Of a DNA stretch of 64,000 nt, positions 15,889-23,634 are shown piece after piece; positions within the stretch are counted from its first letter, which is position 1, and each line of letters opens with the position of its first letter. The position numbers and the translations under genes were made by a program. The DNA comes from Phenylobacterium sp. (GTDB lineage Bacteria > Pseudomonadota > Alphaproteobacteria > Caulobacterales > Caulobacteraceae). The notes beneath the pieces are model-generated. The model was not told where the DNA came from. It saw only the letters and a program-made list of their open reading frames with translations, and did no database searches. The DNA is taken from contig NZ_JAKRSA010000020.1 of the NCBI RefSeq assembly GCF_022402485.1, positions 62,001 through 126,000 on the forward strand, in the 5' to 3' direction.

Positions 15889-16827
15889 ATGAGTCAATTA
15901 CCGGACCTCGAGGCCATGGCCATCTTCGCCAAGGTGGTGGAGGCCAAGTCCTTCTCTGCCGCAGCTGATGAGTTGAAGATCGCCAAGGCGACCGTCTCCA
16001 AGGCTGTGACCCGGTTGGAGACCCGGCTGGGGGCGCGACTTTTCAATCGAACATCCCGGCGGCTTTCCCTGACAGAAGCAGGCCTGCGACTGGCTGGGCC
16101 GGCTGCCCGCCTGCTGGCCGATGGCGAGGCGGCCGAGGACGAGATGCTGGCCCAGTCGGCCAAACCGAGGGGCCTGGTGCGCCTGGCGGCCCCCATGTCG
16201 TTTGGCCTGCTGGAGGTGGCCCCCCTGCTGCCAGAATTCCTGGCCGCCTATCCTGAAGTTTCGATCGACCTGCATATGAGCGATGAGGTCATCGATCTGG
16301 TGGGGCAGGGGTTTGACATGGCCCTGCGTATCGCCGCCCTGCCGGATTCCTCTCTGGTCGCCCGGCGGATTGGACCGGTTTTGCGACATGTGGTCGCCGC
16401 GCCGGCCTATCTCGACGCGCGGGGGCGTCCGACCCACCCTGCCCAGCTGGCGGAGCATGAGTGTCTTGGCTATGCCTATCTGCCGACCCCGGAGACTTGG
16501 CGGTTCGTTAATCGGGCCGGCGAAGAGGTGCTGGTGCGCCCCAGCGGTCGGCTGAGAGCCAACAATGCCGAGGCCCTGCTGCCGGCTCTGGAAGCCGCCC
16601 AGGGTCTGGCCGTACAGCCTGACTTCATCGTCGGTGACAGCCTGGCGGCCGGTCGTCTGGAGCTGGTCCTGGCCGATTGGAGTCCGCCGCCCGTGGCCCT
16701 GCACCTGGTGATGCCCCCAGGGGGGCCGCGTCCGGCCAGACTTGAGGTGCTCGCACAGTTTCTGGTCGAGCGGCTGTCTGAGCGGTGTGCTGCCCGCGGT
16801 CGGGTCTCGACAGAGGCTCCAGCTTGA
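15889..16827 (+). CDS. LysR-family transcriptional regulator
   Basis: A 312-aa LysR regulator. The N-terminal winged helix (residues about 6-65) has AIFAKVVEAKSFSAAADELKIAKATVSKAVTRLE, and the effector domain begins near residue 95 (GLVRLAAPMSFGL). It belongs to the large group ending in a substrate-binding domain with LPDSSLVARRIGPVLRHVVAAPAYL. It is divergent from pirin-wrbA, its likely targets. The inducer is probably a quinone or electrophile, which is inference from the targets. Confidence 0.92.
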   Translation: MSQLPDLEAMAIFAKVVEAKSFSAAADELKIAKATVSKAVTRLETRLGARLFNRTSRRLSLTEAGLRLAGPAARLLADGEAAEDEMLAQSAKPRGLVRLAAPMSFGLLEVAPLLPEFLAAYPEVSIDLHMSDEVIDLVGQGFDMALRIAALPDSSLVARRIGPVLRHVVAAPAYLDARGRPTHPAQLAEHECLGYAYLPTPETWRFVNRAGEEVLVRPSGRLRANNAEALLPALEAAQGLAVQPDFIVGDSLAAGRLELVLADWSPPPVALHLVMPPGGPRPARLEVLAQFLVERLSERCAARGRVSTEAPA

Positions 16828-16847
16828 GACACTGGAGGGTCATGTGG

Positions 16848-18044
16848 ATGCGCCCCAGGTCCAATAACCGCGATGGCCAGCTGGTCGCCATTCTGACGGT
16901 GGCCCTGACCTTGGCGTTGGCGAGCTGCGGTTCCATCAGCCGGCCAGAGCCCGGACTTGAGGGCCTGCAAGCCTCCCCGGCCAATCCGAGTCTCGACCCG
17001 TTCCGTATCGCCGCCAGTGATGATGTGGGCGCTCAGGCCTTTCTCGCCGCCTGGCAGGCTGAGCGTGAAGCCCTCGCTGAAGACCAGATCACCGTCCTGG
17101 CCGTGTCTGGCGGCGGGGCCAACGGGGCCTATGGGGCCGGTGTGCTGGTGGGCTGGAGCCAGGCTGGGACCCGGCCGGTCTTCGACCTCGTGACCGGGGT
17201 CAGTACGGGCGCCTTGATCTCCCCCTTTGCCTTTCTCGGGTCAGACTGGGACACAGGCCTGACCGCGGCCTACCGGGACGAGGATGTGTCGCGCCTGACC
17301 TCAGGCGGATGGGGTGCCCTGGCCCGTCCGAGCCTCTACAGCGACCGATCCCTTCGCGCCCTGGTGGGCAAATTTGTAGACGCCCCTTTGCTGACCGCCA
17401 TCGCCGTTGAGCACCAGCGCGGGCGGCGTCTGCTGGTGGCCACCACCAATCTCGATGCGCAGTCGACCATCCTCTGGGACATGGGGGCCATCGCCCTGTC
17501 GGCGCAGAGACCTGGGCAGGAAGCCGCTGGGCTAGCCCTGTTCCGTAACATCCTGGTGGCTTCGGCCAGTATTCCAGGCGTCTTTCCCCCGGTCATGATG
17601 GAGCTTGGCGATGCCGGGCTTGCCGAAATGCATGTGGATGGCGGGGTCAGCACGCCCTTCGTCCTGGCCCCCACCAGCTTCAACCTGTGGACCCCGCAGG
17701 GCACTATGCAGCCAGAAAACCTCTATGTGATCATCAATGGCGAGATCGACGCCCGCCGGGCGATCACCAAGGGGGCGACCCTGCCGATCCTGATGCGCAG
17801 CTTCGACACCCTGTCCAAGTCTGATCTGCGCGCGCACCTGGTGGCGGCAGTGGCCTTCGCCAGCAGCAATGGGGCGCGCCTGCGTTATGCTGCCATTCCC
17901 ACAGCGCTTGGAGCCGACAGCCTGGCCTTTGATGGTCCGTCCATGCAGCGTCTGTTCGAAGCCGGTCGCGCGGCGGGCGCTTCAGGAACCGCTTTCGCCG
18001 AGATCACCGCCGATCTCGGCCCTCCGGTCGCGCCTGCCCCCTAG
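16848..18044 (+). CDS. Patatin-like phospholipase, lipoprotein
   Basis: A 398-aa protein with a lipoprotein signal (VALTLALASC, lipobox Cys at 27) and a patatin domain. The oxyanion-hole motif GGGANGAYGAG, nucleophile elbow GVSTG and the DGG of the catalytic dyad (HVDGGVSTP) are all present. It should be an envelope-anchored serine lipase/esterase. The ORF track start at 16785 lies inside lysR; ATG 16848 is 8 bases after GGAGGG and precedes the signal peptide, while ATG 16842 is too close to the ribosome site. The gene is convergent with the bactofilin gene. Confidence 0.88.
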   Translation: MRPRSNNRDGQLVAILTVALTLALASCGSISRPEPGLEGLQASPANPSLDPFRIAASDDVGAQAFLAAWQAEREALAEDQITVLAVSGGGANGAYGAGVLVGWSQAGTRPVFDLVTGVSTGALISPFAFLGSDWDTGLTAAYRDEDVSRLTSGGWGALARPSLYSDRSLRALVGKFVDAPLLTAIAVEHQRGRRLLVATTNLDAQSTILWDMGAIALSAQRPGQEAAGLALFRNILVASASIPGVFPPVMMELGDAGLAEMHVDGGVSTPFVLAPTSFNLWTPQGTMQPENLYVIINGEIDARRAITKGATLPILMRSFDTLSKSDLRAHLVAAVAFASSNGARLRYAAIPTALGADSLAFDGPSMQRLFEAGRAAGASGTAFAEITADLGPPVAPAP

Positions 18045-18048
18045 AGCA

Positions 18049-18525
18049 TCAAGCCGCGCTGGAGACCGCCGGAGCTGCCGGGGCTGCCGGCGAGCTGGCT
18101 GCGGCTTCGCCTTCGGGCTTGGCCAGGCGCACGCTGCGGCCTTCGAAAACCGCGCCGGTTTCCATGGCCAGTTGTTCATGGGCGATGTCGCCTTCCACCC
18201 GGGCCGTCCCATAGAGACGAACCTGGCGGGCCTTCATCGAGCCCTTGATGTGGCCGCGGATCTCGGCAACGACGGCCACAACCGAGCCTTCAATCTTGCC
18301 CTGAGGGCCGAGGCTGAGCTTGCCGACCCGCACGTCGCCGCGCACCAGACCATCGATCTGCACCTCGGCTTCGCCGGCCACATTGCCCTGAATGCAAAGG
18401 CCAGGACCGATCAGCGAAGGCGCCTTGGGCTTGGCTGGAACGGACGCGCCCACAGGGGCGTTACGGGCGGCGAGCAGGTCATCACCCACCTCGCGGACGG
18501 GGGTCTTGTTGGCTTTCTCGAACAT
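18049..18525 (-). CDS. Bactofilin (polymer-forming cytoskeletal protein)
   Basis: A 158-aa bactofilin: a short disordered N-terminus (MFEKANKTPVREVGDDLL), a right-handed beta-helix core from SLIGPGLCIQGNVAGEAEVQIDG through GTARVEGDIAHEQLAMETGAVFEG, and an Ala/Pro-rich tail. Bactofilins form non-nucleotide filaments that localise cell-wall or stalk enzymes. The core matches the BacA/BacB type of Caulobacter. The ORF track extends to 18582, but ATG 18525 has AGAAGGGAC upstream and begins the conserved part. Confidence 0.9.
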   Translation of the reverse strand: MFEKANKTPVREVGDDLLAARNAPVGASVPAKPKAPSLIGPGLCIQGNVAGEAEVQIDGLVRGDVRVGKLSLGPQGKIEGSVVAVVAEIRGHIKGSMKARQVRLYGTARVEGDIAHEQLAMETGAVFEGRSVRLAKPEGEAAASSPAAPAAPAVSSAA

Positions 18526-18693
18526 GGCGGCGTCCCTTCTCGGTACGATTTGGGATGAGCACTGCAAACCTGGGGCCGACATGAGGCCCGGGTCTGAACC
18601 TTCACAATCCTAAGTGGGCGGGCAGGTAGGCCTTCACAACTGTCTCATTCTGACCGATCAGGGAGCCGGTAGAAAAGCCCTGTGCATTTCGCG

Positions 18694-18723
18694 CCATAAT
18701 GGCCCGGAAAACCCCCATTATGG
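18694..18723. promoter_or_regulatory. Paired near-palindromes upstream of the acetate operon
   Basis: CCATAATGG (18694-18702) and its exact inverted copy CCATTATGG (18715-18723) lie with centres 21 bp apart, about two helical turns. Each half is itself almost palindromic. They end 21 bp before the TTG start of the phosphotransacetylase gene. This looks like a double operator for a dimeric regulator, or an RNA hairpin in the leader (10 pairs, 12-nt loop when flanking G/C are included). Confidence 0.5.
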
Positions 18724-18744
18724 CCCCGAAAAGGAGCATTTCCG

Positions 18745-19701
18745 TTGAGCCCTTCTGACCTGGCGCCCAGCGTCCCCGGATCGCAGCTTGAGCGCCTCCT
18801 GGCCCTGGCCGATCACCCTGACCCGGTGGCGACGGTGGTGGTCCATCCGGTGGATGACTTGTCACTCCAGGGTGCTGTGGAGGCCGCCGCCCGTCGACTG
18901 ATTGTCCCCATCCTGGTCGGCCCCAAGGCCAAGATCCTGGGGGCGGCGCAGGCGGCTGGCCTGGACATCAGCGGCTTCGAGATCGTGGACGCGCCCCACA
19001 GCCACGCGGCGGCGGCCCTGGCTTGCCAGATGGCGGGTCGCGGCGAGGCCGAGGCGATCATGAAAGGCGCCCTGCACACCGATGAGCTGCTGGAGGCGGT
19101 GGTGGCCAAGGACTGCGGCCTGCGCACCGAGCGGCGGATGAGCCATGTGTTCATCCTGGATGTGCCCACCTATCCCAAGCCGCTGCTCGTCACCGACGCC
19201 GCCATCAACATCGCCCCGGACCTGGCCACCAAGCGCGACATCGTCCAGAACGCCATCGACTGCGCCCGCGCCATGGGGGTGGCGCGGCCCAAGGTGGCGA
19301 TCCTGGCGGCGGTGGAAACGGTCAATCCAAAGATGACCGCCACCCTGGACGCTGCGGCCCTGTGCAAGATGGCCGATCGGGGGCAGATCGTCGGCGGCGT
19401 ACTGGACGGCCCCCTGGCCTTCGACAATGCCATCTCGAAGGAGGCCGCCACCCAGAAGCACATTGTCTCGGAGGTGGCTGGGGACGCCGACATCCTGCTG
19501 GTTCCCGACATCGAGTCGGGCAACATGCTGGCCAAGCAGCTGTTCTACCTGGCCCGGGCGCAGTCGGCGGGGATCGTCATGGGGGCCAAGGCGCCGATCA
19601 TGCTGACCAGCCGTTCGGACGGGGTGCTGTCGCGGCTGGCCTCCTGTGCGGTGGCGCTGCTGGTGGCCCAGGCCAAGCGGCAGACCTCACGACACGATTG
19701 A
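18745..19701 (+). CDS. Phosphate acetyl/butyryltransferase
   Basis: A 318-aa single-domain phosphotransacylase (PTA_PTB family). Conserved blocks include AIMKGALHTDELL, VETVNPKMTATLDAAAL, GGVLDGPLAFDNAIS, LLVPDIESGNMLAKQL and MGAKAPIMLTSRSD, the CoA/phosphate-binding region. It interconverts acyl-CoA and acyl phosphate. The TTG start has AAGGAG ten bases upstream. It is followed 14 bp later by acetate kinase, so acetyl-CoA to acetate with ATP formation is the likely pathway. It resembles phosphate butyryltransferase more than long Pta proteins, so the acyl preference is open. Confidence 0.9.
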   Translation: MSPSDLAPSVPGSQLERLLALADHPDPVATVVVHPVDDLSLQGAVEAAARRLIVPILVGPKAKILGAAQAAGLDISGFEIVDAPHSHAAAALACQMAGRGEAEAIMKGALHTDELLEAVVAKDCGLRTERRMSHVFILDVPTYPKPLLVTDAAINIAPDLATKRDIVQNAIDCARAMGVARPKVAILAAVETVNPKMTATLDAAALCKMADRGQIVGGVLDGPLAFDNAISKEAATQKHIVSEVAGDADILLVPDIESGNMLAKQLFYLARAQSAGIVMGAKAPIMLTSRSDGVLSRLASCAVALLVAQAKRQTSRHD

Positions 19702-19715
19702 GCCTCAGAGGCGAC

Positions 19716-20897
19716 ATGTCACAGATCCTGGTGCTCAACGCCGGCTCCTCCAGCCTCAAGTTCGCGGTCTATGACGCAGGGTCTGGGGATGACCCTGCCC
19801 TGGTGATGAGTGGCGCGGTGTCGGGCCTGCCAGACGCTGCGCAGTTCAAGGTCTCCAGCGCCGCGGGTAAGGTACTGGCTGACACCCAATGGCCTGATGG
19901 CTCAGGCGAGCTTTCGGCCGCCGTGTTGGGCGTCCTGGACTGGCTGGCCGGGCAGGGTGGGCTGGCGGCCCCTGCCGTCATCGGCCATCGCATCGTTCAT
20001 GGGGGCCTTGAGTTTGCCGCCCCGGCCAGACTGGACGCCAAGACCCTGAGCCGCCTGGAAGAGCTGATCCCCCTGGCACCCCTGCATCAACCGTTCAATC
20101 TGGAAGCCGTGCAGGCCACACGGGCGCGGTACCCAGATGCCCTGCAGGTGGGCTGCTTTGACACGGCCTTTCATGCGAGCCAGCCGAGACTCGCCCGGCT
20201 TTATGCCTTGCCGCGTCCGCTGATCGAGGCTGGGGTCATGTCCTATGGCTTCCATGGTCTGTCCTACGAATACATCGCCGGCGCCCTGCGCGCCCGGTTC
20301 GGACCGGCCTGCGGTGGAAAGGTGATCGTCGCCCATCTGGGTAGTGGCGTCTCCCTCTGCGCCCTGTCGGAGGGACGCAGTATGGCCACCACCATGGGGT
20401 TCTCAGCCCTGGATGGTCCGCCCATGGCCACCCGATCTGGCGCCCTGGACCCAGGGGTTCTGCTCTATCTGATGGAGGCCCGGGGCCTCTCGCCGGCTGA
20501 GCTGTCCGACATGCTCTATCGTCGTTCAGGCCTGTTGGGGGTGTCAGGTGAAAGCGGCGACGTACGGGTCCTGCTGGCCAGCCCACGGCCGGAGTCCAGG
20601 GAAGCGCTGGACCTCTTTGTCTACCGGCTGGCCCAGGAGATCGGCGGGCTTGCTGCCGTCCTGGGTGGGCTGGACCGCATCGTTTTCACCGCCGGCGTCG
20701 GGGAGAACGCCCCGGAGATCCGTGCCCGGGTGCTGGACGCCTGCGCCTGGCTGGGGGTCCAGCGCGATGAGCTGGCCAACGCCATGGGCACCGAACGGAT
20801 CACCACGCCGTCCAGCCGTATCGAGGCCCTGATCCTGCCCACTGATGAGCAGATCATCATCGCCCGCGCCGCCCAAACCCTGCTTGGCAGGGCGTGA
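19716..20897 (+). CDS. ackA: Acetate kinase
   Basis: A 393-aa acetate/butyrate kinase of the ASKHA fold. Motifs in order: VLNAGSSSLKF (phosphate 1), GHRIVHGG, VGCFDTAFH (catalytic Asp), YGFHGLSYEYIA (His/Arg region), VIVAHLGSGVSL (phosphate 2), and FTAGVGENAPEIR (adenosine). It converts acetyl phosphate and ADP to acetate and ATP. The long ORF in the track starts in the preceding gene; ATG 19716 is the family start. It is co-transcribed with the phosphotransacylase and converges on ompW. Confidence 0.95.
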   Translation: MSQILVLNAGSSSLKFAVYDAGSGDDPALVMSGAVSGLPDAAQFKVSSAAGKVLADTQWPDGSGELSAAVLGVLDWLAGQGGLAAPAVIGHRIVHGGLEFAAPARLDAKTLSRLEELIPLAPLHQPFNLEAVQATRARYPDALQVGCFDTAFHASQPRLARLYALPRPLIEAGVMSYGFHGLSYEYIAGALRARFGPACGGKVIVAHLGSGVSLCALSEGRSMATTMGFSALDGPPMATRSGALDPGVLLYLMEARGLSPAELSDMLYRRSGLLGVSGESGDVRVLLASPRPESREALDLFVYRLAQEIGGLAAVLGGLDRIVFTAGVGENAPEIRARVLDACAWLGVQRDELANAMGTERITTPSSRIEALILPTDEQIIIARAAQTLLGRA

Positions 20898-20914
20898 CGG
20901 GCAGTCATGCAGAA

Positions 20915-20940
20915 GGCTCTGGCGGTGTTCCGCCAGAGCC
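20915..20940. terminator. Bidirectional hairpin between ackA and ompW
   Basis: A perfect 11-bp stem GGCTCTGGCGG / CCGCCAGAGCC with a TGTT loop lies between two convergent genes. No T-run flanks it, but its position suggests a shared terminator. Confidence 0.65.
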
Positions 20941-20967
20941 CCCCACCAAGACCTGCCTGGTCGAGGT

Positions 20968-21615
20968 CTAGAACTTGTAGCCAAAGCCCGCCGAGATCAC
21001 CCAGGGGTCCAGGCTGACCGTGGACTTCACGCCATTGCGGGTGTCGGTGGCGTCGGTTTCGAAGAAGACCTTCTTCACGTCGAGATTGGCGCTCCACGGG
21101 CCGCTCATGGCCACGTCGACGCCGGCCTGCAGGGCGAAGCCAAACCCGTCGTCGATATCGAGGGCGAAGTTGTTCTTATCCGAGCCGTTATAGAAGATCA
21201 TGTAATTGATCCCGGCCCCCACATAGGGGCTGACCTTGCCGGCCGGGGCAAAGTGGTACTGCAGGCTGACGACCGGGGGCAGGACCCAGGTTTCCTTGAC
21301 CTTCACGTCGGTGGTCGGACCCTTGGCGGTGACCGTGTGCTGGGTGGTCCCGGCGATCACTTCCACCGCGACATTGTCGGTGAAGAAGTAGCTCAGCCCG
21401 ATGGTCGGCATCACGTCGGCATCGACTTCAGCCCGCAGGCCTGTGGGGGCGCCGGCCAGGGTGGTGATCGGGTTGCCCGCTTCCGGATCAACCGTGGTCA
21501 GCCGGACATTGAGCATCTTGGTTCCGGCGGTCTTGGGCTGGAACTCCTGGGCCTGGGCGACACCGGCCAGGGAGAGGGCGAGGCCGGCGGCGAGGAGGGC
21601 GGTGGTGGTCTTCAT
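20968..21615 (-). CDS. ompW: OmpW-family outer-membrane protein
   Basis: A 215-aa eight-stranded barrel protein with a signal peptide (MKTTTALLAAGLALSLAGVAQA) and OmpW features: NVRLTTVDP near the start, LPPVVSLQYHFAP, SPYVGAGINY, and the C-terminal ISAGFGYKF ending in Phe. OmpW forms a narrow hydrophobic channel and is often induced by anaerobiosis. The true start is ATG 21615, preceded by AAGGGGAT; the 308-aa ORF in the track is an upstream extension. Its neighbours (acetate genes, FNR-type sites, stress protein) fit a low-oxygen role. Confidence 0.92.
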   Translation of the reverse strand: MKTTTALLAAGLALSLAGVAQAQEFQPKTAGTKMLNVRLTTVDPEAGNPITTLAGAPTGLRAEVDADVMPTIGLSYFFTDNVAVEVIAGTTQHTVTAKGPTTDVKVKETWVLPPVVSLQYHFAPAGKVSPYVGAGINYMIFYNGSDKNNFALDIDDGFGFALQAGVDVAMSGPWSANLDVKKVFFETDATDTRNGVKSTVSLDPWVISAGFGYKF

Positions 21616-21944
21616 GTTTATCCCCTTATTGTCGGTTTGACCGTGTCTTTGCCGCGTCGGTGTTCTGGCGAACGCGGCCGCGGTGGCGAGGCAAGCTGCC
21701 TGCCCGGGATGGTGCCGCCATCCGCCCGTCGGCTTCCCCGCACGACCGCAGCCGATCGGCCTAGGCTGGCCCGCGCCTGCGGTGGTCATTGCGGAAATCA
21801 AAGCGTTCATGAGCCTGAACCAGCTCTGTCGCGGCCTAAGGCCGGTGAGTGTGCAGCCCCTCGGGGGGAGGTCCCCGTTGGACCGGCGTCGCAATGAAGA
21901 CTCACGACGCAGCCGGTTGATGCGCCTGCGCCCGGCAGGACTCC

Positions 21945-21958
21945 TTGATCTGGCTCAA
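21945..21958. promoter_or_regulatory. FNR/FixK-type site 1
   Basis: TTGAT-CTGG-CTCAA matches the FNR/FixK core TTGA-N6-TCAA. It lies 117 bp before the DUF883 start codon and 330 bp upstream of ompW. A second site follows 46 bp later. Confidence 0.6.
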
Positions 21959-22003
21959 GCGACATGGCGGCGCAGGGGCGGGACGGGGCGGGGGCGGGCA
22001 GGT

Positions 22004-22017
22004 TTGACTCTGGTCAA
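22004..22017. promoter_or_regulatory. FNR/FixK-type site 2
   Basis: TTGAC-TCTG-GTCAA is a perfect 5-bp inverted repeat around the FNR/FixK core. It ends 57 bp before the DUF883 ATG (22075), a spacing compatible with activation at about -41.5 if transcription starts near 22050. Confidence 0.65.
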
Positions 22018-22074
22018 GGCGCCGCCTGTCAGGATGGTGCCTTATGGGCTTCGCAACCCCCAGGAGACGCAATC

Positions 22075-22401
22075 ATGTCGAAGTCCATCAGCAAAGACCT
22101 CCGCGAAGACGTCAAGGATCTGCGGGAGAACATCGACGAGACCTTGGAGGACGTGGCCCGGGCCCTTCGGTCTGCGGCCGAGAGCCTGTCCGATGAGAGC
22201 GAGGAAGCCATTTCCAAGGCCGCCGTTGCCGTCCGTAAGGCCGCTGACGCGCTCTCGGAAAAGGCCAAGCCCGCCAAGGCCCTGGCCGAAAAGGCTGTGG
22301 CAGAGGTGAAGGAGCATCCGCTGGTCTCGGCGGGTGCAGCCCTGACGGCAGCGGCCCTGCTGATCAGCCTTCTGGTGGCCGAACGTCGCCGCAAGACCTA
22401 G
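22075..22401 (+). CDS. DUF883-like (ElaB/YqjD-type) membrane-anchored protein
   Basis: A 108-aa protein with a long charged amphipathic helix (KSISKDLREDVKDLRENIDETLEDVARAL), further Ala/Lys/Glu-rich heptads, a VKEHPLVSAGAALTAAALLISLLV glycine-poor membrane anchor and an RRRKT tail. This layout is that of ElaB/YqjD/YgaM proteins, which tether to the inner membrane and bind ribosomes in stationary phase in E. coli. The ATG at 22075 has CAGGAG upstream. Two FNR/FixK-type sites precede it, so induction under low oxygen is likely. Confidence 0.78.
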   Translation: MSKSISKDLREDVKDLRENIDETLEDVARALRSAAESLSDESEEAISKAAVAVRKAADALSEKAKPAKALAEKAVAEVKEHPLVSAGAALTAAALLISLLVAERRRKT

Positions 22402-22594
22402 GACGCACGGGCTAGCCGCGCAAAAACGCGCATCGGGTCAGACCAAATCGCCCACTCGCCCGTTGACCCTTGAACCCTGACGAACGGCACCCTGGGCCTG
22501 CAGAGCCCTGGTGCCCGACTGACATCGCCCGCCGCCTGGCTGCCCGAGGGGCTCTGGACGGCGGGCACAGCTTGGCTTGGACTGGAGATTCATC

Positions 22595-23443
22595 ATGCCT
22601 TACAAAGACATCCTGCTTCATCTTGAGTCCTATCCAGACGCGACCTCTGATCTCGCGCTCGATCAGGGGCTGACCCTGTGCGCGGCCCTGGGCGAGCAAG
22701 TGACGGCTCTGGCCCCACAGATTGCCATCCCCCTGAAAACCAACCGGATCGCCGACTTTGCGCTCAATCTGGGGGATATGGCCAAGACCGAGGAAGGCCG
22801 CAGCCGGGAAAATGCCGCGCGCCTGCTGGACCGCTTCGAGGAACAGGCCAAGAGCCTTGGCGTCTTCGGGGGGCGTCTGTCACCCGCAGCGGAAGTTTTT
22901 GAAACGCCCGATATCACGGCGCGGCTGGCCCGCACCCGCGACCTCTGTGTGATTCCCTATGGCCGGGAAACGGCACCCTATACGGCGGTGGCGGAGGCAT
23001 TGATCTTTGCCTCAGGTCGGCCGGTTGTGGTGTTCCGGCCCCGGGCGGACCGGCCCCTGTCCGGGGGCCTGGGTACGGTGGTGGTGGCATGGGATGGCAG
23101 CCGGACAGCGGCAGCCGCTGTTTCCGCCGCCCTGCCGGCCCTGACCGCCGCCCGTAAGGTCATTGTGCTGACGGTGCTCAACGAAAAGGCCAGCGCAGGC
23201 TCTGGAGCCGCCCAGGACCTGATCCGCCACCTTGGTCGCTATGGGATCAATGCGCAGATCCAGGAGTTTGACGCTGCCGGGGCCAAGATTGGCTCGGTTC
23301 TGGAACACGTCGCCATTCGTTCGGAGGCCGACCTTCTGGTCATGGGGGCCTTCGGCCACTCCCGGGCCCGGGAGTTTGTTCTTGGCGGCGCCACCCGCAG
23401 CATTCTTGAGGCTCCGCCGATCCCCGTACTGCTGGGACACTAA
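22595..23443 (+). CDS. Universal stress protein, tandem UspA domains
   Basis: A 282-aa protein with two UspA-like halves. The first (residues 1-145) lacks the nucleotide motif. The second (from GTVVVAWDGSRTAAAAVSAALP) ends with LLVMGAFGHSRAREFVLGGATRSIL, which carries the G-2x-G-9x-G ATP-binding pattern. Such proteins support survival under starvation and hypoxia. The start at ATG 22595 has GGAGA seven bases upstream; the TTG at 22577 in the track is less likely. It lies 193 bp after the DUF883 gene and may have its own promoter. Confidence 0.9.
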   Translation: MPYKDILLHLESYPDATSDLALDQGLTLCAALGEQVTALAPQIAIPLKTNRIADFALNLGDMAKTEEGRSRENAARLLDRFEEQAKSLGVFGGRLSPAAEVFETPDITARLARTRDLCVIPYGRETAPYTAVAEALIFASGRPVVVFRPRADRPLSGGLGTVVVAWDGSRTAAAAVSAALPALTAARKVIVLTVLNEKASAGSGAAQDLIRHLGRYGINAQIQEFDAAGAKIGSVLEHVAIRSEADLLVMGAFGHSRAREFVLGGATRSILEAPPIPVLLGH

Positions 23444-23634
23444 ACCCCCGAACGGGAGCGCATTCCGGAAGTCCTTAGCTCTGAACTCTGGACTGCGCGA
23501 CCCGTGCCAGTTTCGGAGGCGTCTGGGAGTCATTTGTCCCCTGACGCCGCCGTTTCTGGATTCCCGCCAGGCTGTGAGATAAGCGAAGTCAGCCGCCGGC
23601 TGTGCGGTGGGTAGTGTCGACGGGGCGCGTAGCG

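Larger units (their letters stand above)
21616..22074. other. 459-bp intergenic region between ompW and the DUF883 gene
   Basis: No gene is supported here; long ORFs crossing it in the track (20845-21897 +, 21683-22309 +, 20968-21894 -) lack any recognisable protein pattern in this stretch. It holds the ompW promoter on one side and, at its right end, two FNR/FixK-type sites before the DUF883 gene. Confidence 0.6.

Noticed and set aside
18642-18660. Possible Pho box (CTGTCTC...CTGACCG) before pta
   Set aside because: The two halves are 10 bp apart, not 11, so the geometry of a PhoB site is not met.
18602-18865. 87-aa minus-strand ORF at the bactofilin-pta gap
   Set aside because: It overlaps the pta start and its leader repeat, has no ribosome site and no family resemblance.
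20845-21897. 350-aa plus-strand ORF over the ackA-ompW region
   Set aside because: It lies antisense to ompW, contains no family pattern and its composition is that of a high-GC shadow frame.
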